NCBI GenBank assembly: GCA_964489265.1
Contig: CAZAXX010000051.1
Coordinates: 1-18,878, forward strand
Reading direction: 5' to 3'
Source of the DNA: CAYRUP01 sp964489265
Lineage (GTDB): Bacteria; Pseudomonadota; Gammaproteobacteria; DSM-16500
Length of the DNA stretch: 18,878 bases
This document shows, one piece after another, positions 1 to 8,687 of the stretch; the first letter of the stretch is position 1; each line of letters starts with the position of its first letter. The notes beneath the pieces were generated by a model. That model saw only the letters and a program-made list of their open reading frames with translations. It had not been told where the DNA came from and searched no databases. The position numbers and the translations under genes were made by a program.

Positions 1-590
1 CCGCAGCAGAATTAAAATTACCCCTTCATATTGTGGGTCTATTAGCCGTCGCTGTAAATATGCCGAGCGGCACAGCCTGCAAACCTGAAGATATTGTCAC
101 CACAATGTCAGGCCAAACTGTCGAAATCATGAATACCGATGCAGAAGGTCGTTTGGTCTTGTGTGATGCGTTAACTTATGTTGAACGTTACAAACCAGAA
201 ACAGTGATTGATATTGCCACGTTAACTGGCGCTGTCGTGATTGCACTGGGACAACATGCAACAGGCCTCGTTTCTAATCATCAACCACTTGCCGATGAAT
301 TATTACAAGCTGGTACAGAAAGCCACGATCGCGCATGGCAGATGCCGTTATGGGATGAATATCAGGATCAGTTAAAAAGTCCATTCGCCGATATGTCGAA
401 TGTAGGCGGACGTGCAGCAGGTGTTATTACTGCCGGCTGTTTCCTGTCACGTTTTGCGAAAAAATTTCATTGGGCACACTTGGATGTCGCAGGAACTGCT
501 GCCATGATGATGGGCGGTAATGATCGTTATGCAACAGGTCGCCCTGTGCCGTTACTAGCGCAGTTTTTATTAAATCGGTGTGAAAAATAG
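1..590 (+). CDS. pepA: Leucyl aminopeptidase (M17 family), 3' part only
   Basis: Cytosolic metallo-exopeptidase that removes N-terminal residues, especially leucine, from peptides. Only the last 195 or so residues are present; the frame is open from base 3 at the window edge, so the true start lies upstream. The M17 signature NTDAEGRL is intact at 132-155; by family knowledge its Asp and Glu bind the two metal ions and its Arg is catalytic. The preceding segment (SGTACKPEDIVTTMSGQTVE) and the ATLTGAVVIALG segment after it are also typical. The C-terminus contains the usual Gly-rich AGVITAGCFLSRF stretch and ends near the normal family C-terminus. It is followed after 6 nt by holC and then valS, an order conserved in many gammaproteobacteria, so the three are probably co-transcribed. 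In E. coli PepA also acts as a DNA-binding protein; this fragment cannot show whether that applies here. Identity is very secure. Confidence 0.96.
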   Translation, partial: AAELKLPLHIVGLLAVAVNMPSGTACKPEDIVTTMSGQTVEIMNTDAEGRLVLCDALTYVERYKPETVIDIATLTGAVVIALGQHATGLVSNHQPLADELLQAGTESHDRAWQMPLWDEYQDQLKSPFADMSNVGGRAAGVITAGCFLSRFAKKFHWAHLDVAGTAAMMMGGNDRYATGRPVPLLAQFLLNRCEK

Positions 591-596
591 GTTCTT

Positions 597-1037
597 ATGC
601 CAAAAATCGACTTCTACATTCTTCCTGATAACAACGCAAATTCGCGTTTACTTTTTGCTTGTCGCTTGATTGAAAAAGCCTACAAGCAACGTCATCGGAT
701 TTATGTGCACACAGAAGATCAAACAGAAGCGCATGCGTTGGATGAAATGTTGTGGACTTATCGCGACGATAGTTTTTTGCCGCATAATCTATATGGCGAA
801 GGTCCAGATCCTGCTCCTGCGATTCAAATTGGCATCAATGCAACACCGGAAAAACATCGAGATATTTTAATTAATCTCAGTCAACAAATTCCAAGTTTCT
901 ACTCGCAATTTATGCGCGTACTGGAACTCATTACAAATGAAAATACAGCACAAGAAGCCGGTCGCGAACGTTATCGTGCTTATCGCAGCGCCGGTTTTGA
1001 AATTAATACTCACAAATTACAGGCAATAGAAAGTTAA
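597..1037 (+). CDS. holC: DNA polymerase III subunit chi
   Basis: Accessory subunit of the replicative clamp-loader complex; with psi it links the tau/gamma complex to single-strand binding protein. The protein is 146 residues, close to the family's usual length of about 145-150. It starts MPKIDFYIL, and residues about 52-70 carry the chi-type signature LWTYRDDSFLPHNL followed by GEGPDPAPAIQIG, which closely resembles the E. coli protein. The start ATG follows the pepA stop by 6 nt; the short TAGG overlapping the pepA stop is the only Shine-Dalgarno-like sequence, so translation may be coupled. The stop lies only 2 nt before the valS ATG. This pepA-holC-valS arrangement supports the call. Confidence 0.95.
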   Translation: MPKIDFYILPDNNANSRLLFACRLIEKAYKQRHRIYVHTEDQTEAHALDEMLWTYRDDSFLPHNLYGEGPDPAPAIQIGINATPEKHRDILINLSQQIPSFYSQFMRVLELITNENTAQEAGRERYRAYRSAGFEINTHKLQAIES

Positions 1038-1039
1038 TT

Positions 1040-3793
1040 ATGGAAACAAAATATAATCCACAAGCAATCGAACAAAACTGGTATCAAACCTGGGAAAAAA
1101 ATAATTATTTCGTTCCCAGCCAGCAAGGTAAACCGTATTGCATTATGCTGCCACCACCCAATGTCACGGGTAGTTTGCACATGGGCCATGGTTTTCAACA
1201 CACACTGATGGATGTTTTGATTCGTTATCATCGCATGCAAGGTGACAATACACTTTGGCAACCCGGCACAGATCATGCCGGCATCGCGACGCAAATGGTG
1301 GTTGAACGCAAATTAATGCTGGAAGGCAAAACCCGTCACGATTTGGGACGCGATGCGTTCGTGCAAAAAGTGTGGGAATGGAAAGAAGAATCCGGCGACA
1401 CGATCACTCGACAATCTCGTCGGTTAGGTACGTCGATGGATTGGTCACGCGAACGTTTTACGCTGGATGATGAACTGTCGCATGCAGTGCGTGAAGTTTT
1501 TATTCGTCTCTACGAAGAAGGTTTAATTTATCGTGGCACGCGTCTTGTGAATTGGGATCCAAAATTGCTAACCGCAATTTCTGATTTAGAAGTGATTAGT
1601 CAGGAAGAAGAAGGTAAGCTGTGGCATATTCGTTATCCTCTCGTTGATAATACAGGTCACATCACGGTTGCAACGACACGTCCTGAAACATTATTGGGTG
1701 ACGTTGCAGTTGCCGTGCATCCAGAAGATGAACGTTACCAACATCTCATTGGCAAACACGTACAATTACCATTAACCGGTCGCACGATTCCCATTATCGC
1801 AGATGATTTTGTCGAAAAAGAATTTGGTAGCGGCTGTGTCAAAATCACGCCGGCGCATGATTTTAATGACTATGCGATGGGACAACGCCATGGTTTAACG
1901 CCAATAAATATTTTTACGCCTGATGCACACATCAATGAAAACGCGCCGACGCCTTATCGCGGTCTGGAACGTTTTGCTGCGCGCAAACAAATTTTGACGG
2001 ATTTGGAATTTTTAGGCCTCATTGAGAAAGTTGATAAACACACACTGAAAGTGCCGCGCGGTGAAAAATCCGATGTCATCATTGAACCTTATCTCACGCA
2101 ACAATGGTTTATGAAAATGCAACCATTGGCTGCGCCCGCAATAGAAGCCGTTGAAAAAGGTGATATTCGTTTTATCCCGGAAAATTGGTCGAAAACTTAT
2201 TTTCAGTGGCTGAATAATATTGAAGATTGGTGTATCAGCCGTCAATTATGGTGGGGACATCGTGTGCCAGTTTGGTACGACGAGAAAGAAAATATTTACG
2301 TAGGGCAAGATGAAAATGATGTGCGGAAACGCAATAATTTAGCTGCGACAGTAACATTGCGCCAGGAAACCGATGTGTTAGACACTTGGTTTTCTTCAGC
2401 ACTTTGGCCCTTCTCTACTTTAGGTTGGCCGACTGAAACGAAAGAATTAACAACGTTTTATCCTACCAATGTGTTAGTGACTGGCTTTGATATTATTTTC
2501 TTCTGGGTCGCGCGCATGATTATGCTGGGCTTGAAATTTACGGGCAACGTGCCATTTAAAGAAGTGTTTATTACGGGACTCATTCGTGATGCACACGGCC
2601 AGAAGATGTCTAAATCAAAAGGAAATGTGTTGGATCCACTGGATTTGATTGATGGCATTTCACTGGAAGATTTAATTAATAAACGCACCTACGGATTAAT
2701 GCAACCAGCGATGGCGCAAAAAATTGAAAAAGCGACTCGCTCTGAATTTCCGGAAGGCATTTCAGCATTTGGCACAGACGCATTACGTTTTACCTTTTGC
2801 GCGCTGGCATCGTATGGACGCGAAGTGCGTTTTGATTTGGGCCGTCTCGAAGGGTATCGCAATTTTTGTAATAAATTATGGAATGCCGCGCGATATGTCA
2901 TGATGAATGTAGAGGACAAAGAAATTGCGCCAGGTGAATTATCTTTACCAGATCGCTGGATTTTGTCACGCTTGCAAACGACCGTTCAAGACGCTCATGC
3001 TGCGCTTTCGCAATATCGTTTTGATTTATTAGCGCAAACGATTTATGAATTTACCTGGAATGAATTTTGCGATTGGTATCTCGAACTTTCCAAACCGATT
3101 TTAACATCAGCTGATAGTACTGCTGAACAATTGCGTGGTACACGACATACGTTGGTGACGGTGCTTGAAACTATTTTGCGTTTGCTACATCCCATCATGC
3201 CATTTATCACTGAAGAAATTTGGCAGCGTATTGCGCCACTCGCTGGGATCCATGCAAAAACCATCATGCAACAACCTTATCCAATTTATGCAACTGCATT
3301 AAAAAATGATGTGGCTGAAGCAGATTTGGAATGGCTGAAAAATGTGATCATTGCGATTCGTACTGTGCGCAGTGAAATGAATATTTCGCCTGCAAAATCG
3401 CTTTCTGTTTTATTAAACAAAGGAACTGATTTTGACAAAAAACGCTTTGAACAAAACCAACATTTGATTATGACATTGGCAAAATTAGCGAGTGTGACGT
3501 GGCTCACACAAGAAGACTTGCCGCCTGAATCAGCAACCGCTTTAGTCGGTGAATTGGAAATATTAATTCCGATGGCTGGGTTGATTGATAAAACAGAAGA
3601 ATCGAGTCGCTTGAATCGTGAAATCGCCAAATTAGTTAAAGAAGTAGAACGCGCTGAAGCGAAATTACAAAATCCAAATTTTGTGGATCGCGCGCCGAAT
3701 GATGTAGTGGAAAAAGAACGTGCGCGATTGGCGGAGATTCAATCGTTGATGATGAAATTGACGCAGCAGTTGGAGAAGATTGCGGCGTTGTAA
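1040..3793 (+). CDS. valS: Valyl-tRNA synthetase
   Basis: Class I aminoacyl-tRNA synthetase that charges tRNA-Val in the cytosol and edits mischarged threonine. The 917-residue protein is near family size (E. coli about 951). The HIGH motif appears as HMGH at residues 47-50 after PPPNVTGSL, and KMSKS is at 522-526 followed by GNVLDPLDLIDG. The editing (CP1) domain lies between them, with a recognisable TTRPETLLGD segment near residue 213. The anticodon-binding helical domain follows, with FTWNEFCDWYLELSKP near residue 672. The last 65 or so residues form the usual tRNA-binding coiled coil (LNREIAKLVKEVERAEAKL). The start lies 2 nt after holC with little Shine-Dalgarno sequence, which suggests coupled translation. 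No frameshift or missing motif is visible. It ends in a convergent intergenic region. Confidence 0.98.
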   Translation: METKYNPQAIEQNWYQTWEKNNYFVPSQQGKPYCIMLPPPNVTGSLHMGHGFQHTLMDVLIRYHRMQGDNTLWQPGTDHAGIATQMVVERKLMLEGKTRHDLGRDAFVQKVWEWKEESGDTITRQSRRLGTSMDWSRERFTLDDELSHAVREVFIRLYEEGLIYRGTRLVNWDPKLLTAISDLEVISQEEEGKLWHIRYPLVDNTGHITVATTRPETLLGDVAVAVHPEDERYQHLIGKHVQLPLTGRTIPIIADDFVEKEFGSGCVKITPAHDFNDYAMGQRHGLTPINIFTPDAHINENAPTPYRGLERFAARKQILTDLEFLGLIEKVDKHTLKVPRGEKSDVIIEPYLTQQWFMKMQPLAAPAIEAVEKGDIRFIPENWSKTYFQWLNNIEDWCISRQLWWGHRVPVWYDEKENIYVGQDENDVRKRNNLAATVTLRQETDVLDTWFSSALWPFSTLGWPTETKELTTFYPTNVLVTGFDIIFFWVARMIMLGLKFTGNVPFKEVFITGLIRDAHGQKMSKSKGNVLDPLDLIDGISLEDLINKRTYGLMQPAMAQKIEKATRSEFPEGISAFGTDALRFTFCALASYGREVRFDLGRLEGYRNFCNKLWNAARYVMMNVEDKEIAPGELSLPDRWILSRLQTTVQDAHAALSQYRFDLLAQTIYEFTWNEFCDWYLELSKPILTSADSTAEQLRGTRHTLVTVLETILRLLHPIMPFITEEIWQRIAPLAGIHAKTIMQQPYPIYATALKNDVAEADLEWLKNVIIAIRTVRSEMNISPAKSLSVLLNKGTDFDKKRFEQNQHLIMTLAKLASVTWLTQEDLPPESATALVGELEILIPMAGLIDKTEESSRLNREIAKLVKEVERAEAKLQNPNFVDRAPNDVVEKERARLAEIQSLMMKLTQQLEKIAAL

Positions 3794-3912
3794 ACACCGT
3801 CATTTACTTTTCATAAGGCTTTGTCATCCTTAGCTCACCGAATGATCACCGAGATAAAAAACGGACAAAAATAGCAGCTCGAAAGATTGAACAAAAAAAA
3901 CAGCCTTCACGA

Positions 3913-3922
3913 NNNNNNNNNN
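3913..3922. other. Assembly gap (10 N)
   Basis: Ten N characters interrupt the convergent intergenic region between valS and the MHYT kinase gene. The gap lies beside G/C-rich dyad repeats (3931-4024). Such repeats often break short-read assembly, so the true length here may differ from 10 bases. Confidence 0.97.
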
Positions 3923-3955
3923 TTTTAAAAACCCGCCCACCCGCCCCCGTTTTGT

Positions 3956-4024
3956 GGGGGCGCACATTTGGGCCCCCCATCAAAAAAAAACTAGGGGGGC
4001 CGGGCGCACAAATCGGCCCGCCCC
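3956..4024. repeat. Two degenerate G/C-rich dyad repeats around an A9 tract
   Basis: Two related units lie in direct orientation: 3956-3978 (GGGGGCGCACATTTGG then GCCCCCC) and 3995-4024, sharing a core close to GGGCGCACAAATCGGCCC. Each unit can form its own hairpin because it starts with G-runs and ends with C-runs. They flank nine A residues at 3982-3990. The base composition is sharply higher in G+C than in the genes on either side. This resembles the small palindromic intergenic repeats that many bacteria carry in numerous copies; I cannot tell the copy number from one window. Confidence 0.7.
3982..4024 (-). terminator. Intrinsic terminator of the MHYT kinase operon
   Basis: Read on the minus strand, GGGGCGGGC pairs with GCCCGGCCCC (one bulged base) across a 10-nt loop. 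Five bases later comes a run of nine T. It begins 32 nt downstream of the kinase stop codon at 4057. A strong G/C stem plus a T-tract is the standard Rho-independent design. The terminator is made from one copy of the dyad repeat. Confidence 0.7.
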
Positions 4025-4056
4025 TACAAAAAGCGTCGCTGGATGACGATATTATA

Positions 4057-5661
4057 TTACAAAGGAATCTCAACAATAAATGTCGCCCCTTGATCCACTC
4101 CCTTACTAACAACTTCCATTTTACCACCCAACGAATTAACGCCCAAAGCACTCGTATGCAAACCAAATCCGTGGCCTGATTCTTTTGTAGTAAAACCATA
4201 ATTAAAAATTCGGTTGTGATGTTTTTCTTCAATACCAACACCATTATCCGAAATTTCAATTCGGCAATTGGAATCCTTAACATAAGTATGGATTGTAATA
4301 ATTTTATTTTCATTCTTAGATAAATTAACCGCGTCTTTTGCATTACGCAATATATTCACAAACACTTGGATCAATTTAACTTTATCTAATTTAACTGCCT
4401 TGATTACGCCATACTGTTTCTTCACTTTAATATTTTTTTGTCTCTCCAATCCTGTCATCAGTAATGCTTCTTCAACCAACTCATTAATTGAAACAATTTC
4501 TTCAAACTCTTTGGTTTTACTGAGACTTTGTTGGGTAGAAACAATATCCTTGATTAACTGTATGTTCTTCATCAGCCTTGTCATTTCTTCCGAAATATTT
4601 TTTTTCTCAGCATGCCAGCATTCAGCAAGCACGCTAATATATTGCAAGGCTTGCAAGCCTTTTGGATTATTCGCAACAAAAGTAGCTAAATTTTCTTTAT
4701 CGTTCTCAAAGAAAGCAGCTAACTTATCAAGATCTGATAACTTTGAACTGGCGATTTTTTCTGAAACAACATTCGCTGAGACACTTACGCTATTTAATAC
4801 ATTCCCAACACTATGTAACACACTCGCAGAAATTTCAGCCATGCCTAATTGACGCGCTTTTTCAAATTGTTGTTGGTTGATCGTCTCTTTATAAGTCGAT
4901 GCAAAAAATGCGATTCCTAAAATAACAAATGTAACCCCCGCGATACCAATTGCAAGCAACGTAGGATCAAGAGAAGTTGCTTCAGGAGAAGTTGACGGTG
5001 CGCAAAGTGGTGTAAAGACAGATGCCGCCATTCCCGTGTAATGCATGCCACAAATTGCAACGCCCATAATAATCGCACTGCCAATTTTGAACTGGTTACG
5101 TAACCTTAAAATAACTTGATTACTTCGCAAGGCAAGCCAAAGAGCCGCTTCTGATGCAACGATTGCAATTAAAATGGATACAAAAAATAATGCGGGAAGA
5201 TAACGAATATTAAGCGCAATCAACATTCCTTCCATTCCCGTGTAATGCATCGCAGCGATCGCCAGCCCTAGAATAATGCCACCCGCGATATAATGCTCAA
5301 TACGAACTCTAGTGGATTGCAATAAATAAAGCGCGAAACCAGATGCCAATATCGCCACAAGCAAAGATAATCCCGTCCAAAATAAATCGTAACGCAACGA
5401 TAATCCTGGAATAGTAAACGATAACATTCCAATAAAATGCATAGACCAGATACCAGAACCCATTGCAATCGCACCACCAAATAACCACAATAAACTGCTT
5501 GTTTTGGTATTGCTGATATCTCTTATTCTTCCCGTTACGTCTAATGCAATATAAGAAGCCGCGACCGCTACCAGAAATGAAAGAAAAACCAGACTAATAT
5601 CATAGGATCCAGTGTATATATTAGCTGGAAGATCGACTAATTGAAAAAAATCGCTCTGCAT
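4057..5661 (-). CDS. MHYT-domain membrane sensor histidine kinase
   Basis: A 534-residue inner-membrane sensor kinase. The N-terminal 255 residues carry about seven hydrophobic segments with three MHYT-type motifs: MHFIGM (74-79), MHYTGM (138-143) and MHYTGM (206-211). MHYT domains are proposed to bind a metal such as copper and to sense O2, CO or NO. After a short linker comes a non-canonical H-box, SVLHSVGNVLNS, with candidate phospho-accepting His283; it lacks the usual HExxxP but matches the LHNVGN-type variant. The ATPase domain is complete: N-box NILRNAKDA (Asn440), G1 DNGVGI (472-477), G2 GHGFGL (496-501). It starts 9 nt after the stop of the response regulator gene, so the two form an operon and probably a cognate pair. 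The stop is followed by an intrinsic terminator. The signal sensed is not known. Confidence 0.9.
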   Translation of the reverse strand: MQSDFFQLVDLPANIYTGSYDISLVFLSFLVAVAASYIALDVTGRIRDISNTKTSSLLWLFGGAIAMGSGIWSMHFIGMLSFTIPGLSLRYDLFWTGLSLLVAILASGFALYLLQSTRVRIEHYIAGGIILGLAIAAMHYTGMEGMLIALNIRYLPALFFVSILIAIVASEAALWLALRSNQVILRLRNQFKIGSAIIMGVAICGMHYTGMAASVFTPLCAPSTSPEATSLDPTLLAIGIAGVTFVILGIAFFASTYKETINQQQFEKARQLGMAEISASVLHSVGNVLNSVSVSANVVSEKIASSKLSDLDKLAAFFENDKENLATFVANNPKGLQALQYISVLAECWHAEKKNISEEMTRLMKNIQLIKDIVSTQQSLSKTKEFEEIVSINELVEEALLMTGLERQKNIKVKKQYGVIKAVKLDKVKLIQVFVNILRNAKDAVNLSKNENKIITIHTYVKDSNCRIEISDNGVGIEEKHHNRIFNYGFTTKESGHGFGLHTSALGVNSLGGKMEVVSKGVDQGATFIVEIPL

Positions 5662-5670
5662 CTTATGCCT

Positions 5671-7920
5671 CTATTTAAAATCCTTTGTGATTGATTTCTC
5701 CGGATGCCTTAAATATTCGGTTAATTTTTCTGACGTCAATGGTGAACTAAAATAAAATCCTTGAATATCATCGCACTCATATTTTTTTAAAAAATTTAAT
5801 TGATCTCTTGTCTCTACACCTTCTGCCAGAACTTCAAGATTTAAATTTTTTGCCATCGCAATAATGGCACGGATAATGACTTCATCATCATCTGGTGAGT
5901 GGATATGTTTTATAAAGGAACTATCAATTTTCAAGCGATCCAACGGGATTTTATGTAAATAACTTAAGCTCGAATAGCCCGTTCCAAAATCATCAATTGC
6001 GATAACAACACCGAGTTTTTTTAATTCTGTAGTCGCTTTTATAATTTCAGTGTTACTCAAAATAATATTTTCAGTTAATTCAATTTCTAAATATTTTGGT
6101 TCAAGCTTCGTTTCTTTTAAAATTTTATCAATGGCATTGACTAAATCATAATGTTTGAATTGTTGTAATGTCACATTGACTGCAACACGAATAGGCGGTA
6201 AGCCTGCTTTTTGCCATTCCAGATTTTGCATGCATGCTTTTCTTAAGACCCATTCACCAATCGGTATAATTAACCCCGTTTCTTCCGCGACTGGAATAAA
6301 ATCGATTGGCAATAAAATGCCTTTGGTTGGATGGTTCCAGCGCAGTAATGCTTCCACCACAACAATTTTTTGTGCTGTTAAATCCAGCTGTGGTTGATAT
6401 ACCAGAAAAAATTCATTATTTGCAATTGCGCGGCGTAACTCAACTTCCTGATCAAGAATAGCGAGACTTTCTTCATTCATTTCATCCGTATAAAACTTAA
6501 AAGTATTACCTTTTTGCGCCTTGCCATTGTACATGGCGGCATCTGCATTTCGTAATAACAAATCAACAAGATTGCCATCTTTAGGATAAATACTAATGCC
6601 GATGCTACTTGTCATAATAAGATTTCTACCAGCAATCAAAAATGGTTTTTGAAAATTATTGAAGATAAGTTCTACTTTTTCCTTAACATCATTTTCATCT
6701 TTGATATTCATCAAAAGAATAACAAATTCATCCCCGCCCAATCTTGCCAGCACATCTTCCTGTCGAATTGAATTCTTTAAACGTTCTGCAACTAGCGTTA
6801 ACAATTCATCTCCGACTTGATGACTGAGACTGTCATTCACAAGTTTAAAGCGATCCAAATCAATAAAAAGAACGGAAAATTTCATGTTATTCGCTTCAGC
6901 CATTTCTATGGCTGCTTTCATTTTATCTAATAGCTCTACTCTATTTGCAAGACCTGTTAGCAAATCATGGGTTGCCTGAAATTTTAATTCTGTCTCTAAA
7001 TTGGCGCGTTTGGTGATATCACGAAAATCCATGACACGCCCTATTATTTTATTATCCAGCTTATGCGGCTGCGTGTAACATTCAAATATTTTTCCATTTT
7101 TAAATTTAATAACGTCTATACTAATTTGATCTGGATTTATATGTAGATTTTTAATTACCGATACAAATTCGCTCGGCGTTTCGAGTTGATCTTGAAGATG
7201 CAGTAAAAAGTCTTCTTCTCTTTTTGTATAAAACACAGATTCTGGAATATCCAGCATGGTCATTAATTTATTGTTGTAATCTACAATCGTTCCCGCATTA
7301 TCAATCACAATAATGCCATCATTTGATGATTCAAAAGTTGATTTAACGATTGAGAGTGATTTCTGCAGTGAAACAGTTCTGTCTGTCACTTGTTTTTGTA
7401 GATTATCCGTATAGTTGCGAGTTTCTTCCGCCAATTTCCATTTTTTTGTTAATGCAAAAGCTAATTGTCGGACAGAAACATTATCAAATGGTTTTTTCAA
7501 AATAAGCAGATTATCGGTTCTGCCTAAATGCGTAACCGTTTCTTCCCAGGAATAATCTGAATAGGCTGTGCAGATCACAACTTGAATATTTTTATCAATT
7601 TCCCAAATATGTTGGATCGTTTCGATGCCATTCCAGCCGGGTGGCATGCGTATATCAACAAATGCAAGCGCATATGGTTTTCCTGTTTCATAAGCCACTT
7701 TAATTTTTTCAACACCTTCTTGACCTTGGGAAGCTGTATCGATTTCAAAAAATGGTAATCCTGCCATATTATTGATTTCTGCTTCGCCAAACAATTCTTC
7801 TCTGACTTTATCAAACTTCGTTTTCTGCTCTGTTTTAAGTATCTTTATAAAATCGTGATGAATTGATTGATTATCATCGATAACGATGATTCGAAAATTG
7901 GAAGCAGTCGCGTCTCTCAT
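5671..7920 (-). CDS. Response regulator with PAS, GGDEF and EAL domains (c-di-GMP turnover)
   Basis: A 749-residue cytosolic regulator likely to make and/or break down cyclic di-GMP. The receiver domain (about 8-160) has the acidic pair Asp15-Asp16, phospho-acceptor Asp89, Thr118 and Lys142 or 143. It carries the extended beta1-beta2 insert and PPGWNG / CTAYSDYSWEE sequences of a known receiver subfamily. A helical linker (about 160-190) leads to a PAS domain (about 190-305). The GGDEF domain has an intact GGDEF at 395-399 and a product-inhibition site RxxD (RQED, 386-389) five residues before it. The EAL domain keeps EAL (523-525), Asn582, Glu614, Asp643-Asp644, Lys664 and Glu700, so both activities look possible; which dominates cannot be read from sequence. 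The start has a good Shine-Dalgarno (GAGGTG). The MHYT kinase gene follows after 9 nt and is the probable phosphodonor. Confidence 0.93.
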   Translation of the reverse strand: MRDATASNFRIIVIDDNQSIHHDFIKILKTEQKTKFDKVREELFGEAEINNMAGLPFFEIDTASQGQEGVEKIKVAYETGKPYALAFVDIRMPPGWNGIETIQHIWEIDKNIQVVICTAYSDYSWEETVTHLGRTDNLLILKKPFDNVSVRQLAFALTKKWKLAEETRNYTDNLQKQVTDRTVSLQKSLSIVKSTFESSNDGIIVIDNAGTIVDYNNKLMTMLDIPESVFYTKREEDFLLHLQDQLETPSEFVSVIKNLHINPDQISIDVIKFKNGKIFECYTQPHKLDNKIIGRVMDFRDITKRANLETELKFQATHDLLTGLANRVELLDKMKAAIEMAEANNMKFSVLFIDLDRFKLVNDSLSHQVGDELLTLVAERLKNSIRQEDVLARLGGDEFVILLMNIKDENDVKEKVELIFNNFQKPFLIAGRNLIMTSSIGISIYPKDGNLVDLLLRNADAAMYNGKAQKGNTFKFYTDEMNEESLAILDQEVELRRAIANNEFFLVYQPQLDLTAQKIVVVEALLRWNHPTKGILLPIDFIPVAEETGLIIPIGEWVLRKACMQNLEWQKAGLPPIRVAVNVTLQQFKHYDLVNAIDKILKETKLEPKYLEIELTENIILSNTEIIKATTELKKLGVVIAIDDFGTGYSSLSYLHKIPLDRLKIDSSFIKHIHSPDDDEVIIRAIIAMAKNLNLEVLAEGVETRDQLNFLKKYECDDIQGFYFSSPLTSEKLTEYLRHPEKSITKDFK

Positions 7921-7962
7921 TTTTCACCTCGTAGGAGTGAAATGTGCAAGGCTATCTATTAA

Positions 7963-7971
7963 ATCATAGCA
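7963..7971 (-). promoter_or_regulatory. Candidate extended -10 promoter of the c-di-GMP operon
   Basis: On the minus strand TGCTATGAT occurs 42 nt upstream of the response-regulator start, matching the TGnTATAAT extended -10 pattern with one mismatch. No convincing -35 is seen, which is normal for extended -10 promoters. The position would give a leader of about 35 nt containing the GAGGTG ribosome binding site. This is a pattern match only. Confidence 0.4.
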
Positions 7972-8012
7972 TATTTTAAATTAGCGGCTTTTTTTCAATA
8001 ATCTTAGTGTAT

Positions 8013-8651
8013 TCAGGATATTGAGCGTTTTCGATTAAGAATTTCAATATAATCTTTTTCTAATTGCTCTGGATGAGGTGGAAAACTAAAATATGCTTGT
8101 ATTTCCGACTGCGGATTAATTAATAACACTTCTGTACTATGATTATATTGATTATTTGATTGAACTTTTTCAGAGTAAATATGAAATTGATTTTTTATTA
8201 TTTGAGTCTTTTCCAGGGAAGTTCTCGCACCAATAAAATGAGGATTAAATTGAGCTAAATATTTTTTTAATCGCTCTGGCGTATCTTTATCTGGATCTAT
8301 GGTTATAAATACAATTTTCGGTATTTCTTTCTCTGGGAGTTTTTTTTCAATATTTTTATAAAAAATAGCAAGTGAATTCAATGTAACAGGACACACCATA
8401 TCGCAATGCGTAAAACCAAAAAATAACAAGCTCCAATGATTCTTTAAATTTTCTTTTGTGAATGGTTTATTGTATTGATCAACTAATTCGAAATTTTCAA
8501 CTGGAAGTGGATTTATCAGATATAAGCCTTGAATGTCTATGTGTTTTGCATCGTAGTTTTTTTTCAAAGGAATAATAAAAAGGGTAAAAATAATTAAACC
8601 CACCAAAACAGTGCAGGAAATAATAAGCCATGATTTATGCATAGATTTCAT
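8013..8651 (-). CDS. Sco1/SenC/PrrC-family copper chaperone
   Basis: Membrane-anchored thioredoxin-fold protein, predicted to face the periplasm. Sco proteins deliver copper to, or reduce, the CuA site of cytochrome c oxidase. With the ATG start used here it has 212 residues. One N-terminal membrane segment (about 7-28) is followed by the thioredoxin fold. The copper-binding CxxxC is CDMVC (Cys83, Cys87) after FGFTH, and the third ligand His is in NHSTEVLLI (His171). VFITIDPDKDTPERLKKY is also typical of the family. An in-frame TTG at 8676-8678 would add nine residues, and an ATG at 8642 would remove three; no Shine-Dalgarno decides between them. No oxidase genes lie nearby, so here it is an orphan. 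The response-regulator gene starts 92 nt downstream and probably has its own promoter. Confidence 0.88.
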   Translation of the reverse strand: MKSMHKSWLIISCTVLVGLIIFTLFIIPLKKNYDAKHIDIQGLYLINPLPVENFELVDQYNKPFTKENLKNHWSLLFFGFTHCDMVCPVTLNSLAIFYKNIEKKLPEKEIPKIVFITIDPDKDTPERLKKYLAQFNPHFIGARTSLEKTQIIKNQFHIYSEKVQSNNQYNHSTEVLLINPQSEIQAYFSFPPHPEQLEKDYIEILNRKRSIS

Positions 8652-8687
8652 AGCTAATAGATTAGCAAGGTATAACAACTTATGGAA

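Noticed and set aside
3846..4343. 165-codon minus-strand open frame crossing the N gap
   Set aside because: It overlaps the 3' end of the kinase gene in another frame, is read through unknown bases and G/C repeats, and its translation is low-complexity.
8652..8678. TTG start extending the Sco protein by nine residues
   Set aside because: TTG is a rare start, there is no Shine-Dalgarno before it, and the ATG at 8651 gives a normal signal-anchor N-terminus.
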